A DNA stretch of 34,837 bases, from IMG/VR virus record IMGVR_UViG_3300048904_000088, positions 1 through 34,837 of that record; one strand, given 5' to 3'. The notes beneath the pieces are model-generated. The model did no database searches. It saw nothing but the letters and a program-made list of their open reading frames with translations, and was not told the DNA's origin. Both the position numbers and the translations under genes were made by a program. Below, piece after piece: positions 9,614 through 16,267 of the stretch (the first letter of the stretch is position 1; each line of letters starts with the position of its first letter). This DNA comes from a virus.

Positions 9614-9621
9614 TAAAGATA
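9614..9621 (-). promoter_or_regulatory. Promoter-like -7 box for the tape measure gene
   Basis: TATCTTTA on the minus strand matches TAnnTTTG at all fixed positions except the last. It lies 21 bases before the ATG at 9592 and just after a terminator hairpin. A TTG lies 17-18 bases upstream as a possible -33 element. The call rests on the same layout recurring at other junctions in this window. Confidence 0.4.
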
Positions 9622-9630
9622 TAAAAATAT

Positions 9631-9655
9631 AAAAGCCCCAATGGTTGGGGCTTTT
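9631..9655 (-). terminator. Terminator between tail chaperone and tape measure
   Basis: A perfect hairpin, AAAAGCCCCAA with TTGGGGCTTTT around a 3-base loop, followed on the minus strand by TTTTATATTTTTA. It starts 2 bases after the stop of the 9657-9878 frame. It is symmetric enough to work in both directions. Confidence 0.8.
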
Positions 9656-9656
9656 A

Positions 9657-9878
9657 CTAACTCTTATTGTTGCGTGATCTGTTGCGGGCATTCTCATCTT
9701 TGATCCGTTGCAACCACAAATCATAAATGCCCCAGAAATCCAAAACGTCTAATGCAATTATGCGGTTATACTCATCAATTGAACCGTTGGCCATTTTAAA
9801 CCACAACTCAACCCAGCTCTTTTTGATCTTTTTTAATTCTGCTTCGGGGTGGAGGGGCTTGTTGTCTGCTCCGGCCAA
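9657..9878 (-). CDS. Tail assembly chaperone, -1 frameshift extension (GT-type)
   Basis: A 73-codon frame overlapping the end of the 200-residue gene by 46 bases in the -1 frame. It has no ATG: its first possible start is a TTG, and that TTG is exactly the first codon read after a -1 slip on the heptamer at 9878-9884. I therefore read it as the T part of a G-GT tail-chaperone pair made by programmed frameshifting; the fusion would have about 259 residues (186 from the first frame plus 73). The encoded segment is amphipathic and charged (AELKKIKKSWVELWFKM, then LQRIKDENARNRSRNN). Its place just before the tape measure is the conserved location of such pairs. Independent start at TTG is possible but less likely. 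Confidence 0.75.
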   Translation of the reverse strand: MAGADNKPLHPEAELKKIKKSWVELWFKMANGSIDEYNRIIALDVLDFWGIYDLWLQRIKDENARNRSRNNKS

Positions 9879-10435
9879 TTTCCCCGTGGGCTCATTTCTA
9901 AGGCTGCGTTGATTACGGTTTGGGCCACCTCCATTTTTTCCAAAATGTTTTGGGTAAAGCTGGTATAGAGTTCGGTGAATCCAGGTACTATAATCAACGC
10001 AATAGCGAAAAAATCATGAGTATCTATGCCGGCCCTTTTCCAATCCTCCAATTTCTGCACCACCGTATCATTTCCCCATTGCGTCCTATCCTCTTCTTTC
10101 GTGTTCACGCATAGGGTGCAAATTTTGAGCATGGTTGGCTCTTTCTCTTTGAGCTTCACCATATGATTCAAAAGTTTGTCCGCATGCACCGCTGCGTCCG
10201 CAAACCTTACTTTGTTGAGCAATTCCCGCTGGGTAATCATGGCCTCATAAATTTGCTCTAAGGTCATACCCATTTGCAACTCCCTCTGGAGAATCACAAA
10301 CTCACAGTAACGGCCAATTGGCAAACGTGTCTCCAGATAGTACGTTTTCCCGTTGGCCTCAAATTGGCCTGCTTTAAAGTCTATCCGCTTAAGGGCTCCC
10401 AGGCTGTCCCAATTGCTGGTGTCAATTTTCTGCAT
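9833..10435 (-). CDS. Tail assembly chaperone (G-type), zero frame
   Basis: A 200-residue protein placed two frames before the tape measure, the standard site of the tail assembly chaperone that binds the tape measure while the tube polymerises. It has a beta-rich N-terminus (FKAGQFEANGKTYYLETRLP) and a largely helical remainder with LNHMVKLKEKEPTMLKICTLCV. The last 14 codons are disposable: the slippery heptamer GGGAAAT lies at codons 184-186, and about a tenth or fewer of ribosomes would be expected to shift into the 9657-9878 frame (family knowledge, not measured here). The ATG at 10435 overlaps the upstream membrane gene by 14 bases. Confidence 0.75.
   Translation of the reverse strand: MQKIDTSNWDSLGALKRIDFKAGQFEANGKTYYLETRLPIGRYCEFVILQRELQMGMTLEQIYEAMITQRELLNKVRFADAAVHADKLLNHMVKLKEKEPTMLKICTLCVNTKEEDRTQWGNDTVVQKLEDWKRAGIDTHDFFAIALIIVPGFTELYTSFTQNILEKMEVAQTVINAALEMSPRGNWPEQTTSPSTPKQN
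9878..9884 (-). promoter_or_regulatory. -1 frameshift slippery heptamer GGGAAAT
   Basis: In the zero frame the ribosome reads G GGA AAT; after a -1 slip it reads GGG AAA and continues with TTG GCC GGA into the second frame. This is the X XXY YYZ form and differs from the lambda G-T site (GGGAAAG) only in the last base. The shifted frame is open for 73 codons. No clear stimulatory stem-loop was identified by eye downstream. Confidence 0.75.
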
Positions 10436-10778
10436 CGTTTTTTCGTTGTATTTGATTAATGATAAATGAAATTATGACGGTAAAAATAATAGCTGATCCA
10501 ATGGTGAGCAAGTGGCAAAGGAGATTGTAATGCCGCCAATGGTACCTGATATAAAGCCACAACGCCAATTGCCCGGCAAAACATTTCTCACAGCCCCAAA
10601 TGGGCCGGTAAAACCACCGCTCCACCTCAACGTTGTTCACAACCTTAATCCCTACCTTTTGACCGATTACAAACCACCAATTGGCCACGCGCTCATTGGG
10701 GAGGATCACCAACAACACCGTTGAGAATATTGAGCAACAAAGGCCCAGATAAAGGGCCAAATTAAAGTTGTGAATCAT
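10422..10778 (-). CDS. Small membrane protein with CxxC motif
   Basis: A 118-residue protein with hydrophobic segments at about 5-26, 63-80 and 85-110. A short cytoplasmic-type loop between them contains WGCEKCFAGQ, a CxxC pair after a Trp-Gly. It overlaps its upstream neighbour by 4 bases and its downstream neighbour by 14, so it is translated as part of the connector/chaperone cluster. A membrane protein inside a tail-assembly gene cluster is unusual. I recognise no family and propose no function. Confidence 0.6.
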   Translation of the reverse strand: MIHNFNLALYLGLCCSIFSTVLLVILPNERVANWWFVIGQKVGIKVVNNVEVERWFYRPIWGCEKCFAGQLALWLYIRYHWRHYNLLCHLLTIGSAIIFTVIISFIINQIQRKNDAEN

Positions 10779-11398
10779 TGTACAAAGTTGAGTTGTTTAA
10801 AACAGGTTTGAGACACCCAAAATTTACATTGCAAGTCAAGGGCAAAATATTCATATGGGGGCCGGAGATATTGCAATTCTGCCTCATCGTAATTGTAACG
10901 GGAAAATATATTGGCATCTTGTATTGGCACCCCTGCAAGCGTCACAAACAACCGGGAAATGCCAATTGTTGAGTTGATCCCCGTGCCCTTTACCAAACGG
11001 GCCACGATCTCAGAAATAAAGTTGGCCGTTACCTCCTCATATTTCGGCATATCTCCCTCCAGAATCTTTTGCCGGTTCACCCAGCAAACCAGACGTAACC
11101 GGGACACCACCGCCAATTGGCCGGCCTTTACTTTCGCGCCGGTGTCTGGAGTGGTTCCAAAGTCCTCAAAGTAAAGTATGCCTTTCTTTGTGCCATCTGG
11201 CACCAACGCCCGCTCTCCCATGCCGTCCTCAATATCATAGGACACCGGCAATTTCTTTTGGATTTTCTGGGCCTGCTGATCCGTTCCGGCCTCTGCATAC
11301 CTTGTATCAATGACGGGTTGGGCAAGCCCTGCAACCGTGTGCAAAAAGGGCAAATCAACCAACATGCCCTTTAAAATGTTTGATAGTTCCTTTACCAT
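10775..11398 (-). CDS. Probable tail-terminator/tail-completion protein
   Basis: A 207-residue protein between a head-tail-joining-type gene and the tail chaperones, the usual location of the tail terminator. It has no membrane segment, and the mixed alpha/beta sequence opens with MVKELSNILKGML. The internal segments LAVVSRLRLVCWVNRQKIL and LQYLRPPYEYFALDLQCKFWVSQTC are consistent with a small beta-sheet protein of that class. I cannot identify a named family. It ends by overlapping the membrane protein at 10422-10778 by 4 bases. Confidence 0.55.
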   Translation of the reverse strand: MVKELSNILKGMLVDLPFLHTVAGLAQPVIDTRYAEAGTDQQAQKIQKKLPVSYDIEDGMGERALVPDGTKKGILYFEDFGTTPDTGAKVKAGQLAVVSRLRLVCWVNRQKILEGDMPKYEEVTANFISEIVARLVKGTGINSTIGISRLFVTLAGVPIQDANIFSRYNYDEAELQYLRPPYEYFALDLQCKFWVSQTCFKQLNFVQ

Positions 11399-11401
11399 AT
11401 A

Positions 11402-11965
11402 CTAAAAACCGTTGTTTTTAAAGATAAGTTGGATTTGCTCCAACATTACCTGAGTTAAAATTTTGATCTCCTCCGGCCCCAATGACTTGCCCAGGTAATC
11501 CCCGTACCTGTCACGGTTCCAATTCATCTTGTTAACAACCTCCGCTGAATTGCCACCCAGCGGGCAAACAATTTGCCCCTCTCCTTTGTAGTATGGAGTT
11601 TGCGGCCCCATTCCGGCCCACATCTTATTGGTAAACCCCAGGTCAACATGATCTGTTGGCAAACCCTCCGCTCTCCGGAGGTCGGCCCACGTCATGCCGG
11701 TTTCCTCTCCGTCCTTCGCGGCCTCATCCTTTTTTTTGACGCTCTCAATGTATGCGGCACCGGCATTGCTCTTTTCCTTGCCGTCAAAAAACCACGCTGG
11801 CAACTTGTTACCAGAATACATTGCGCCAAAGCCTTGTTGCCTAATTTTCCGCTCAATGAGGGCTTTGGCCGTTATCGTGTTCAAACGGGAAAGGTCAGGC
11901 AAGGAATTTAATATTTCCTGCCTGACCTTTTGCAACCGCCTCTGTAAATCGTTGAGGTCTGCCAT
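11402..11965 (-). CDS. Head-tail joining/virion morphogenesis protein
   Basis: A 187-residue protein whose centre reads TWADLRRAEGLPTDHVDLGFTNKMW; the pattern LRRxxGLxxxHVDLxxTxxMW resembles small phage head-completion or virion-morphogenesis proteins. The ATG at 11965 overlaps the stop of the previous gene by one base (TAATG). A near-perfect inverted repeat lies in codons 12-26 (11890-11930). The gene order capsid, unknown structural gene, this gene, tail-terminator candidate matches a head-tail connector segment. Role inferred from motif and order. Confidence 0.55.
   Translation of the reverse strand: MADLNDLQRRLQKVRQEILNSLPDLSRLNTITAKALIERKIRQQGFGAMYSGNKLPAWFFDGKEKSNAGAAYIESVKKKDEAAKDGEETGMTWADLRRAEGLPTDHVDLGFTNKMWAGMGPQTPYYKGEGQIVCPLGGNSAEVVNKMNWNRDRYGDYLGKSLGPEEIKILTQVMLEQIQLIFKNNGF
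11890..11930 (-). repeat. Long inverted repeat within the start of a coding sequence
   Basis: Arms AAAGGTCAGGC and GCCTGACCTTT pair perfectly over 11 bases, then continue through AGGAA/TTCCT with a single bulge, leaving a loop of about 7 A/T bases. The structure falls 35-75 bases after the ATG at 11965. No T run follows it, so it is not a simple terminator. Confidence 0.7.
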
Positions 11966-13059
11966 TAGCTGTAAATTGTACCTTTTACAATCTTATCCTC
12001 TTTGCAAGTGTAACAATTGGTTTCTCCCAATGTGAGGTTGTTGGCAATGGCTGTAATACGATCCTCATATTCTTTCCGGAAATGGTTGCGCTTGCCCCAT
12101 AGGTACTCACGATTTTGCAAGTTCACCCGGTTAACCTGGGCACCCTTAAAAATGTACTCAATCCAAAGCTCCCCGGCCTTGTATCTGGTGGCCCACGCCA
12201 TCATTTGTTGTATGGCCTCCTGTTTGTCGTATTCGCGGCACACAACGGTGTCTGTGTCGCAACCAACCTCCATTGAAACGGAAAAGCCATGCCCCCTTTC
12301 GTCTGCTGTAACGTTGTGTAAACGCTGGGTGTCGCTGAATGCAACGCCTTTGTAAGTCATGTATGCATTTAACGCTCTGGTTAAATCCCGCCCGTTGCAT
12401 GAGCCGCACCGGATATTGTTATTTTTCGGCATCAACCCTCCGGCCTCATTGCGATCATAGAAAATCCAGTATTCCAGCGGGTGGCCGTCCTCCTCCATTG
12501 GTAAGGTAATGCCGCCCTCCGGCATGGTGGCGTTTGTCCACGATCCGGCAACGGTTGTGATCTCCAGCGTGTGCAATGGCTCATCAACGAAACTCATATC
12601 TTTTGCATACACCTTATGAATGTACACATTGAACGTTGCGGCACCATTGAGACAAAGGGAAATTGCATTGATTTTGATATTGCCGGCAATGGCCTCGATC
12701 ATGCGGTATCTTTGGCCCTGATATTGTCCGCTTGTGTGCAATACCCCAGACACGGAGCGTTGCCCCACTTGCCCGTTGAACTTAATTTTTGCAGGCTGGA
12801 AACGGCTATTGATTGCCAAAAGTAAATCCGCTTTCAGGCTCTTTTGGGCCTCCGTTTTCGCGTCCAATGCTGACTGCAACGCAAACTCCATTGATTCCTG
12901 TGTATCTATGGCCATAAGGTCAATGCCGCCCGGCAATGCATCCATAAACAAGTCAGAATTGGAAACGGCAATTGCGGCTTGCATTTCCTCACTTAGCTCA
13001 TTGTAGAATGGAATGGAGGCGTTGTTGGTAACGCCAATAATATCTGTAATGCAGTCCAT
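11965..13059 (-). CDS. Conserved structural protein following the capsid gene
   Basis: A 364-residue protein. The frame is open to 13134, but I choose the ATG at 13059 because a terminator and a well-formed promoter lie between 13078 and 13117, which would place the longer start outside the transcript. It has a beta-rich centre with many aromatic residues, a CGSC pair near residue 220, several other Cys residues, and a C-terminus ending in TNCYTCKEDKIVKGTIYS. The N-terminus MDCITDIIGVT and the position right after the capsid suggest a virion protein of the head-tail or tail region. No family is recognised with confidence. Its TNCYTCK heptapeptide is also found in the lipoprotein at 28033-28296. 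Confidence 0.6.
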   Translation of the reverse strand: MDCITDIIGVTNNASIPFYNELSEEMQAAIAVSNSDLFMDALPGGIDLMAIDTQESMEFALQSALDAKTEAQKSLKADLLLAINSRFQPAKIKFNGQVGQRSVSGVLHTSGQYQGQRYRMIEAIAGNIKINAISLCLNGAATFNVYIHKVYAKDMSFVDEPLHTLEITTVAGSWTNATMPEGGITLPMEEDGHPLEYWIFYDRNEAGGLMPKNNNIRCGSCNGRDLTRALNAYMTYKGVAFSDTQRLHNVTADERGHGFSVSMEVGCDTDTVVCREYDKQEAIQQMMAWATRYKAGELWIEYIFKGAQVNRVNLQNREYLWGKRNHFRKEYEDRITAIANNLTLGETNCYTCKEDKIVKGTIYS

Positions 13060-13077
13060 AATGGTTAAATGTTTTCT

Positions 13078-13109
13078 CAAATGTATAATAAAAAACCCGG
13101 CACCGCAAA
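13078..13109 (-). promoter_or_regulatory. Bacteroidota-type promoter upstream of the connector operon
   Basis: On the minus strand TTTG (13109-13106), 20 bases, then TACATTTG (13085-13078), an exact TAnnTTTG box. The ATG at 13059 follows 18 bases later. The -33 TTTG falls in the loop of the terminator hairpin, so terminator and promoter are nested. Confidence 0.65.
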
Positions 13110-13117
13110 GTGCCGGG
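13090..13117 (-). terminator. Terminator after the major capsid gene
   Basis: The hairpin CCCGGCAC with GTGCCGGG around a 6-base loop is followed on the minus strand by a run of T residues. It lies about 25 bases after the capsid stop codon. Confidence 0.88.
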
Positions 13118-13142
13118 CTTTCCCCTAAATTCACAAAGGTTC

Positions 13143-14249
13143 TTATGCTGTTACCTTGTAACCATAAATACCTGTTGGCGTGTACTCCGTGCCGTCAATT
13201 GTTTGAGGGCATGGTGTTGGGTTCAGGAATATACCTCCACGGGTAATAAACCTCCAGGTGTGTATATCACGGCCCGCATTACAGCTCATTGTGTAAATGA
13301 CATCGTAATAAACGCCGGGGAGAATGTTGGATTTGTAGCGGAAACGGGTTTGGTTGATCTTACCGCGCTTTTCCACCGGGGCATCCGTGTAACGTGTGTA
13401 CGTGTTCATTGAAACCGCATTGCGATCCACTAAGAACATATTTTCAGCAACACCGGCTCCGGTAAAGTTCCACATATCGAAATTCAAATCAATTTTCGAT
13501 TTGCGGAGGTCGTTGCCCTTGCCGTCAAGGTTTCCACCGTCTAATCCTGCGTTCATCCACTCCTCAAAGAAAGTGCCATCCTCCAGGTAAAAACCACTTT
13601 CGGCCATGTTAAGCTGCATTTGCTTAATGAGGTTGGCAACCATACCCATTTTGTAAGACGCTGCCGGGATCAAAGAGCGGGTATTGGCCGCATCCCACGT
13701 AAATGGTGAGGAGCGGTTGGCAATAACCGGAATGTTTGGCCCCATGTTGGCTTTGTAATATGCAATGATCTGGCGTGTCCACCATTCGCTCAACTGCTTA
13801 TCAGCTTTGAGGAAACCGTGTGCCACTTGCTCCACGCGCTCATACATGTTTGTACGAATTTTTTCATCATCAACCGAAAAGTCAAACTTTTGGCTCATGG
13901 TCATTTCATACTCCTTGCTGTCGCTCTCCAGCTCTGGGCCTTCGATGTCGCAAACGTCCGTTGTCTGGTCGAAATCGTCCGTGTCCAAACCGCACGATTT
14001 TATCCAGGTAAGGTTTACAATGTTGTCTTTGTCTGGGTTGTTAAGCTCCTGCACACGGGCCGTTTGCTTTTCCAGTTGAGTAATTGCAGCGTCACAATGG
14101 GGTTTGATGTCATCGGTAAATTTACCCTCTGCCCATTTCTCCTCTGCTTTCAATTTGTACTCCAGAATTTCCGACTCATCGAAATCTCCAGCGGCACCGG
14201 CTACGTGTACATATCTCCGGTTAACGAAAGGCAAAAAAAGTTTTTTCAT
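13143..14249 (-). CDS. Major capsid protein with N-terminal leader
   Basis: A 368-residue protein identified as the main head shell protein by its place after the portal, minor head and scaffold-like genes, its length, and a composition typical of HK97-fold capsids without membrane segments. Residues 1-18, MKKLFLPFVNRRYVHVAG, are the leader also found on four other virion genes. Residues 20-75 are acidic and helical (DESEILEYKLKAEEKWAEG), a plausible delta-like or scaffold-contacting segment. The C-terminal half is beta-rich, with TRFRYKSNILPGVYYDVIYTM. No promoter lies directly upstream, so it is transcribed with the two preceding leader-bearing genes; a strong terminator follows. Confidence 0.78.
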   Translation of the reverse strand: MKKLFLPFVNRRYVHVAGAAGDFDESEILEYKLKAEEKWAEGKFTDDIKPHCDAAITQLEKQTARVQELNNPDKDNIVNLTWIKSCGLDTDDFDQTTDVCDIEGPELESDSKEYEMTMSQKFDFSVDDEKIRTNMYERVEQVAHGFLKADKQLSEWWTRQIIAYYKANMGPNIPVIANRSSPFTWDAANTRSLIPAASYKMGMVANLIKQMQLNMAESGFYLEDGTFFEEWMNAGLDGGNLDGKGNDLRKSKIDLNFDMWNFTGAGVAENMFLVDRNAVSMNTYTRYTDAPVEKRGKINQTRFRYKSNILPGVYYDVIYTMSCNAGRDIHTWRFITRGGIFLNPTPCPQTIDGTEYTPTGIYGYKVTA

Positions 14250-14290
14250 AAAAAAGTTGTGTGTTAAAAATTGGGTTAAAAAATGGCTCC

Positions 14291-15274
14291 TTACTTTTTG
14301 CCGTTTTCGCTTCGGTAAGTGTCCATTACAACACGCTTTTGTTCAGGCTTTAAATCTCCCCTGTCCATTATCGCGGCCAATTCTGTTGCGTTCTTTGGTT
14401 TCGTTACTCCAGCCGGATAAGCCGCGCCGCCGCCTGCTCCTCCTTTGCTTTTGTCTGCACCGCCTGCTCCTCCTGGGTTTGCACCGCCGTTGTTAGCGGC
14501 AAAATCAAAATGAGTTGTGGCGATTGCTTTAACGTGTTCCGCAAAATCCAACGTGTGACCGTGTTGATCTTGTTGTAATGCACCGTCCTTTGACACTAAA
14601 ATTTTTCCGTCTTTCTCCTCATAGTCGAAACCAGAAAGTGAATTGAGGAAAGTCTTTTTTTGCGTCTCCGCTACTGTGGCATTTGTTGAAAAAACCGGGT
14701 TCAGGCCGGTGAGCAATGTCATTGCGCTCTCTCCAACTTTGCTGAATGTTGAGGCTTTGGCATGCTCCGTTTTAATTTGGGTCACTTCGTCCGTGTGGGC
14801 CTTTTTAGCGTCTGCCACTTGCTTTTTCCAAATGGCCTCCTGCTGCTGAAAGAAAGAGGATTTTTTAATGTCCTCATCATTTTTTGCGGCACCTTCACCG
14901 GCCTTTTTGCTTATGATTTCGTCCATAAGCTCAATGCCGATTTTGTCAGATTCAACCCCGTAATGCTCCTTTAATTCTTTTTCGCGCTGTGTAAGCCCTT
15001 CGGATTTCCCTTTGTTTTCACCCTCTTTGAGCTTGCCTTTGGCCGCTTCAATTTGGATTTTTTTGACCCTTTCCACATCATGAGCTTTTACAGCATCAAT
15101 TGCGGCTTGTGCCGTGGTTCCGTCCTTTAGAATTTCGGAGATTGTATTTGCATCCAGCTTATAGACTGTGGATAAAAGTCCGGTAAGAATCTCCGTGCTA
15201 TCGGGTGCGCCCCCGTCACCAAAAACGTGTGTGAATCTTGATGAAGCAAAGAGTAATTTGGCCGTGTATTTCAT
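14291..15274 (-). CDS. Probable capsid scaffolding protein with variant leader
   Basis: A 327-residue, Lys/Glu/Ala-rich protein with long predicted helices and coiled coil (about 80-180), a typical scaffold profile, directly upstream of the capsid gene where scaffolds are encoded. Residues 1-19 (MKYTAKLLFASSRFTHVFG) are a divergent form of the shared leader, one residue longer. A Gly/Ala-rich linker (about 262-290) precedes a short basic C-terminal helix (LKPEQKRVVMDTYRSENGKK) that could contact the capsid. A TACTTTTG box sits only 3 bases before the ATG, too close for a normal leader RNA. The scaffold role is inferred; no family is recognised. Confidence 0.6.
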   Translation of the reverse strand: MKYTAKLLFASSRFTHVFGDGGAPDSTEILTGLLSTVYKLDANTISEILKDGTTAQAAIDAVKAHDVERVKKIQIEAAKGKLKEGENKGKSEGLTQREKELKEHYGVESDKIGIELMDEIISKKAGEGAAKNDEDIKKSSFFQQQEAIWKKQVADAKKAHTDEVTQIKTEHAKASTFSKVGESAMTLLTGLNPVFSTNATVAETQKKTFLNSLSGFDYEEKDGKILVSKDGALQQDQHGHTLDFAEHVKAIATTHFDFAANNGGANPGGAGGADKSKGGAGGGAAYPAGVTKPKNATELAAIMDRGDLKPEQKRVVMDTYRSENGKK

Positions 15275-15339
15275 AACAAAAGTATTTTGTTGTGTTGAAA
15301 AAATGAAAAAAAGTTTTTTTGATGTTGGTATGCCGGGAA

Positions 15340-16137
15340 TTATTTGCCCGCTGGTTTGCCGTTGTTGGCTTTGCCGTTAGGCTTTGCCGGTGTCTTTTTA
15401 GTTGATCCGTTTGCCGCTGGAGCTGCTGGTGCCGCTGCTGTTTGCTTTGCCGCCTTTGCCTCTGGCATTTCCTTTGCGATCTCAACCCAGCCGGATTTGT
15501 TGTTGCCCAACGTCACCCATGTTTGCCTGGAGAAAGTGCGGAATTGCGGTTGCTTATGGCCTTTGAGTTGGCGTTTCGCGTCCACGTAATCCGGGCCGTG
15601 CAATGCCACCTTTGCCTCATGATCTGCCAACGCTTGCTCCTCTGCACTCAGCGGTGCCGGTTTGTTGCGGTCTGCAATGATCTCCTCCGCACGGGCAATT
15701 GTGCGCTTTGCTGGCTCCAGCAAGTGCGGGTTGTTGGCCAACTGAATTGCACCGTTCTCAATGTCCTCCTCACTTGGAGTTGGGATTGTGGTTGCTGGCT
15801 CCGTAACCTCCGGCTCCGGTGTTTCCTCTTTCACAACTGGCTCCTCTGGTGCGGGTGTAACAACTGGCTCTGGAGTTGTCACCGCTGGCTCAACCGGAGC
15901 GGGTGTTTGGCCGTCACCGTTTTGTTGCTCTGGAGCTGGTGTTGCTCCGTCTCCCTCCTTCGGGCCTTTGTCGGCATCTGCTTCACCGTCCTCTCCCTGG
16001 TCTTTGTCCTTATCCTTTTGCTCCTCCTGCTCCTTTTTTTCCTGCTGGGATTTCTGGAGGGCTTTTGCGGCATCGTCTACATTACCGGCAACGTGTGAAA
16101 ACCTCCGGTTGGTAAACGGTAAAAAAATCTTTTTCAT
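15340..16137 (-). CDS. Leader-bearing head-region protein with long acidic/Pro-rich linker
   Basis: A 265-residue protein. Residues 1-18 (MKKIFLPFTNRRFSHVAG) are nearly identical to the capsid leader. A highly charged Lys/Glu/Asp stretch (about 28-65) and a Pro/Glu/Thr/Val low-complexity linker (65-125) follow. A small domain spans about 130-225 (EEQALADHEAKVALHGPDYVDAKRQ, then FRTFSRQTWVTLGNNKSGWV), and the C-terminal tail is Lys/Ala/Pro-rich. The TWVTLGNNKSGWVEI core resembles a tiny beta domain. Position before the scaffold suggests an internal head protein, a decoration protein or a co-scaffold. It opens a transcription unit with its own promoter. Confidence 0.6.
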   Translation of the reverse strand: MKKIFLPFTNRRFSHVAGNVDDAAKALQKSQQEKKEQEEQKDKDKDQGEDGEADADKGPKEGDGATPAPEQQNGDGQTPAPVEPAVTTPEPVVTPAPEEPVVKEETPEPEVTEPATTIPTPSEEDIENGAIQLANNPHLLEPAKRTIARAEEIIADRNKPAPLSAEEQALADHEAKVALHGPDYVDAKRQLKGHKQPQFRTFSRQTWVTLGNNKSGWVEIAKEMPEAKAAKQTAAAPAAPAANGSTKKTPAKPNGKANNGKPAGK

Positions 16138-16161
16138 AAAACAATGATTTTTAGTTGGCTC

Positions 16162-16193
16162 TAAAGGTAGTAGAAACTTTTTTGAAACACAAA
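16162..16193 (-). promoter_or_regulatory. Promoter-like element for the capsid operon
   Basis: On the minus strand TTTG (16193-16190), 20 bases, then TACCTTTA (16169-16162), one mismatch from TAnnTTTG. The start codon at 16137 follows 24 bases later. The spacer contains a phased GAAAC tract (16173-16188). Confidence 0.55.
16173..16188. repeat. 11-bp-phased GAAAC tract, two copies
   Basis: On the plus strand GAAAC TTTTTT GAAAC, the two GAAAC elements exactly 11 bases apart. It lies inside the spacer of the capsid operon promoter. Related tracts occur at 22751-22780, 24126-24141 and 28340-28366. Confidence 0.7.
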
Positions 16194-16222
16194 GCCCCGG
16201 AGCTGTTATGCTCTGGGGCTTT
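16191..16222 (-). terminator. Hairpin terminator after the minor head gene
   Basis: The 13-base stem AAAGCCCCxGAGC with GCTCxGGGGCTTT has one mismatch and a 6-base loop. On the minus strand it is followed by GTGTTTC, a weak T tract, so termination may be partial. Confidence 0.6.
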
Positions 16223-16267
16223 GCTGTTGGCTATGCATTACCAATCCGTGCAAAACAAAGATATGCT

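Noticed and set aside
13060-13134. Upstream extension of the 364-residue gene to the ATG at 13134
   Set aside because: It would begin upstream of the terminator and promoter; the ATG at 13059 fits the transcript.
15277-15284. TACTTTTG promoter for the scaffold gene
   Set aside because: Exact box but only 2-3 bases before the ATG, so initiation would fall past the start codon; probably chance in A/T-rich DNA.
15442-16098. A 218-codon plus-strand ORF opposite the acidic head protein
   Set aside because: Low-complexity Leu/Cys/Trp shadow of a Pro/Glu-rich gene, with no start context or neighbours on that strand.
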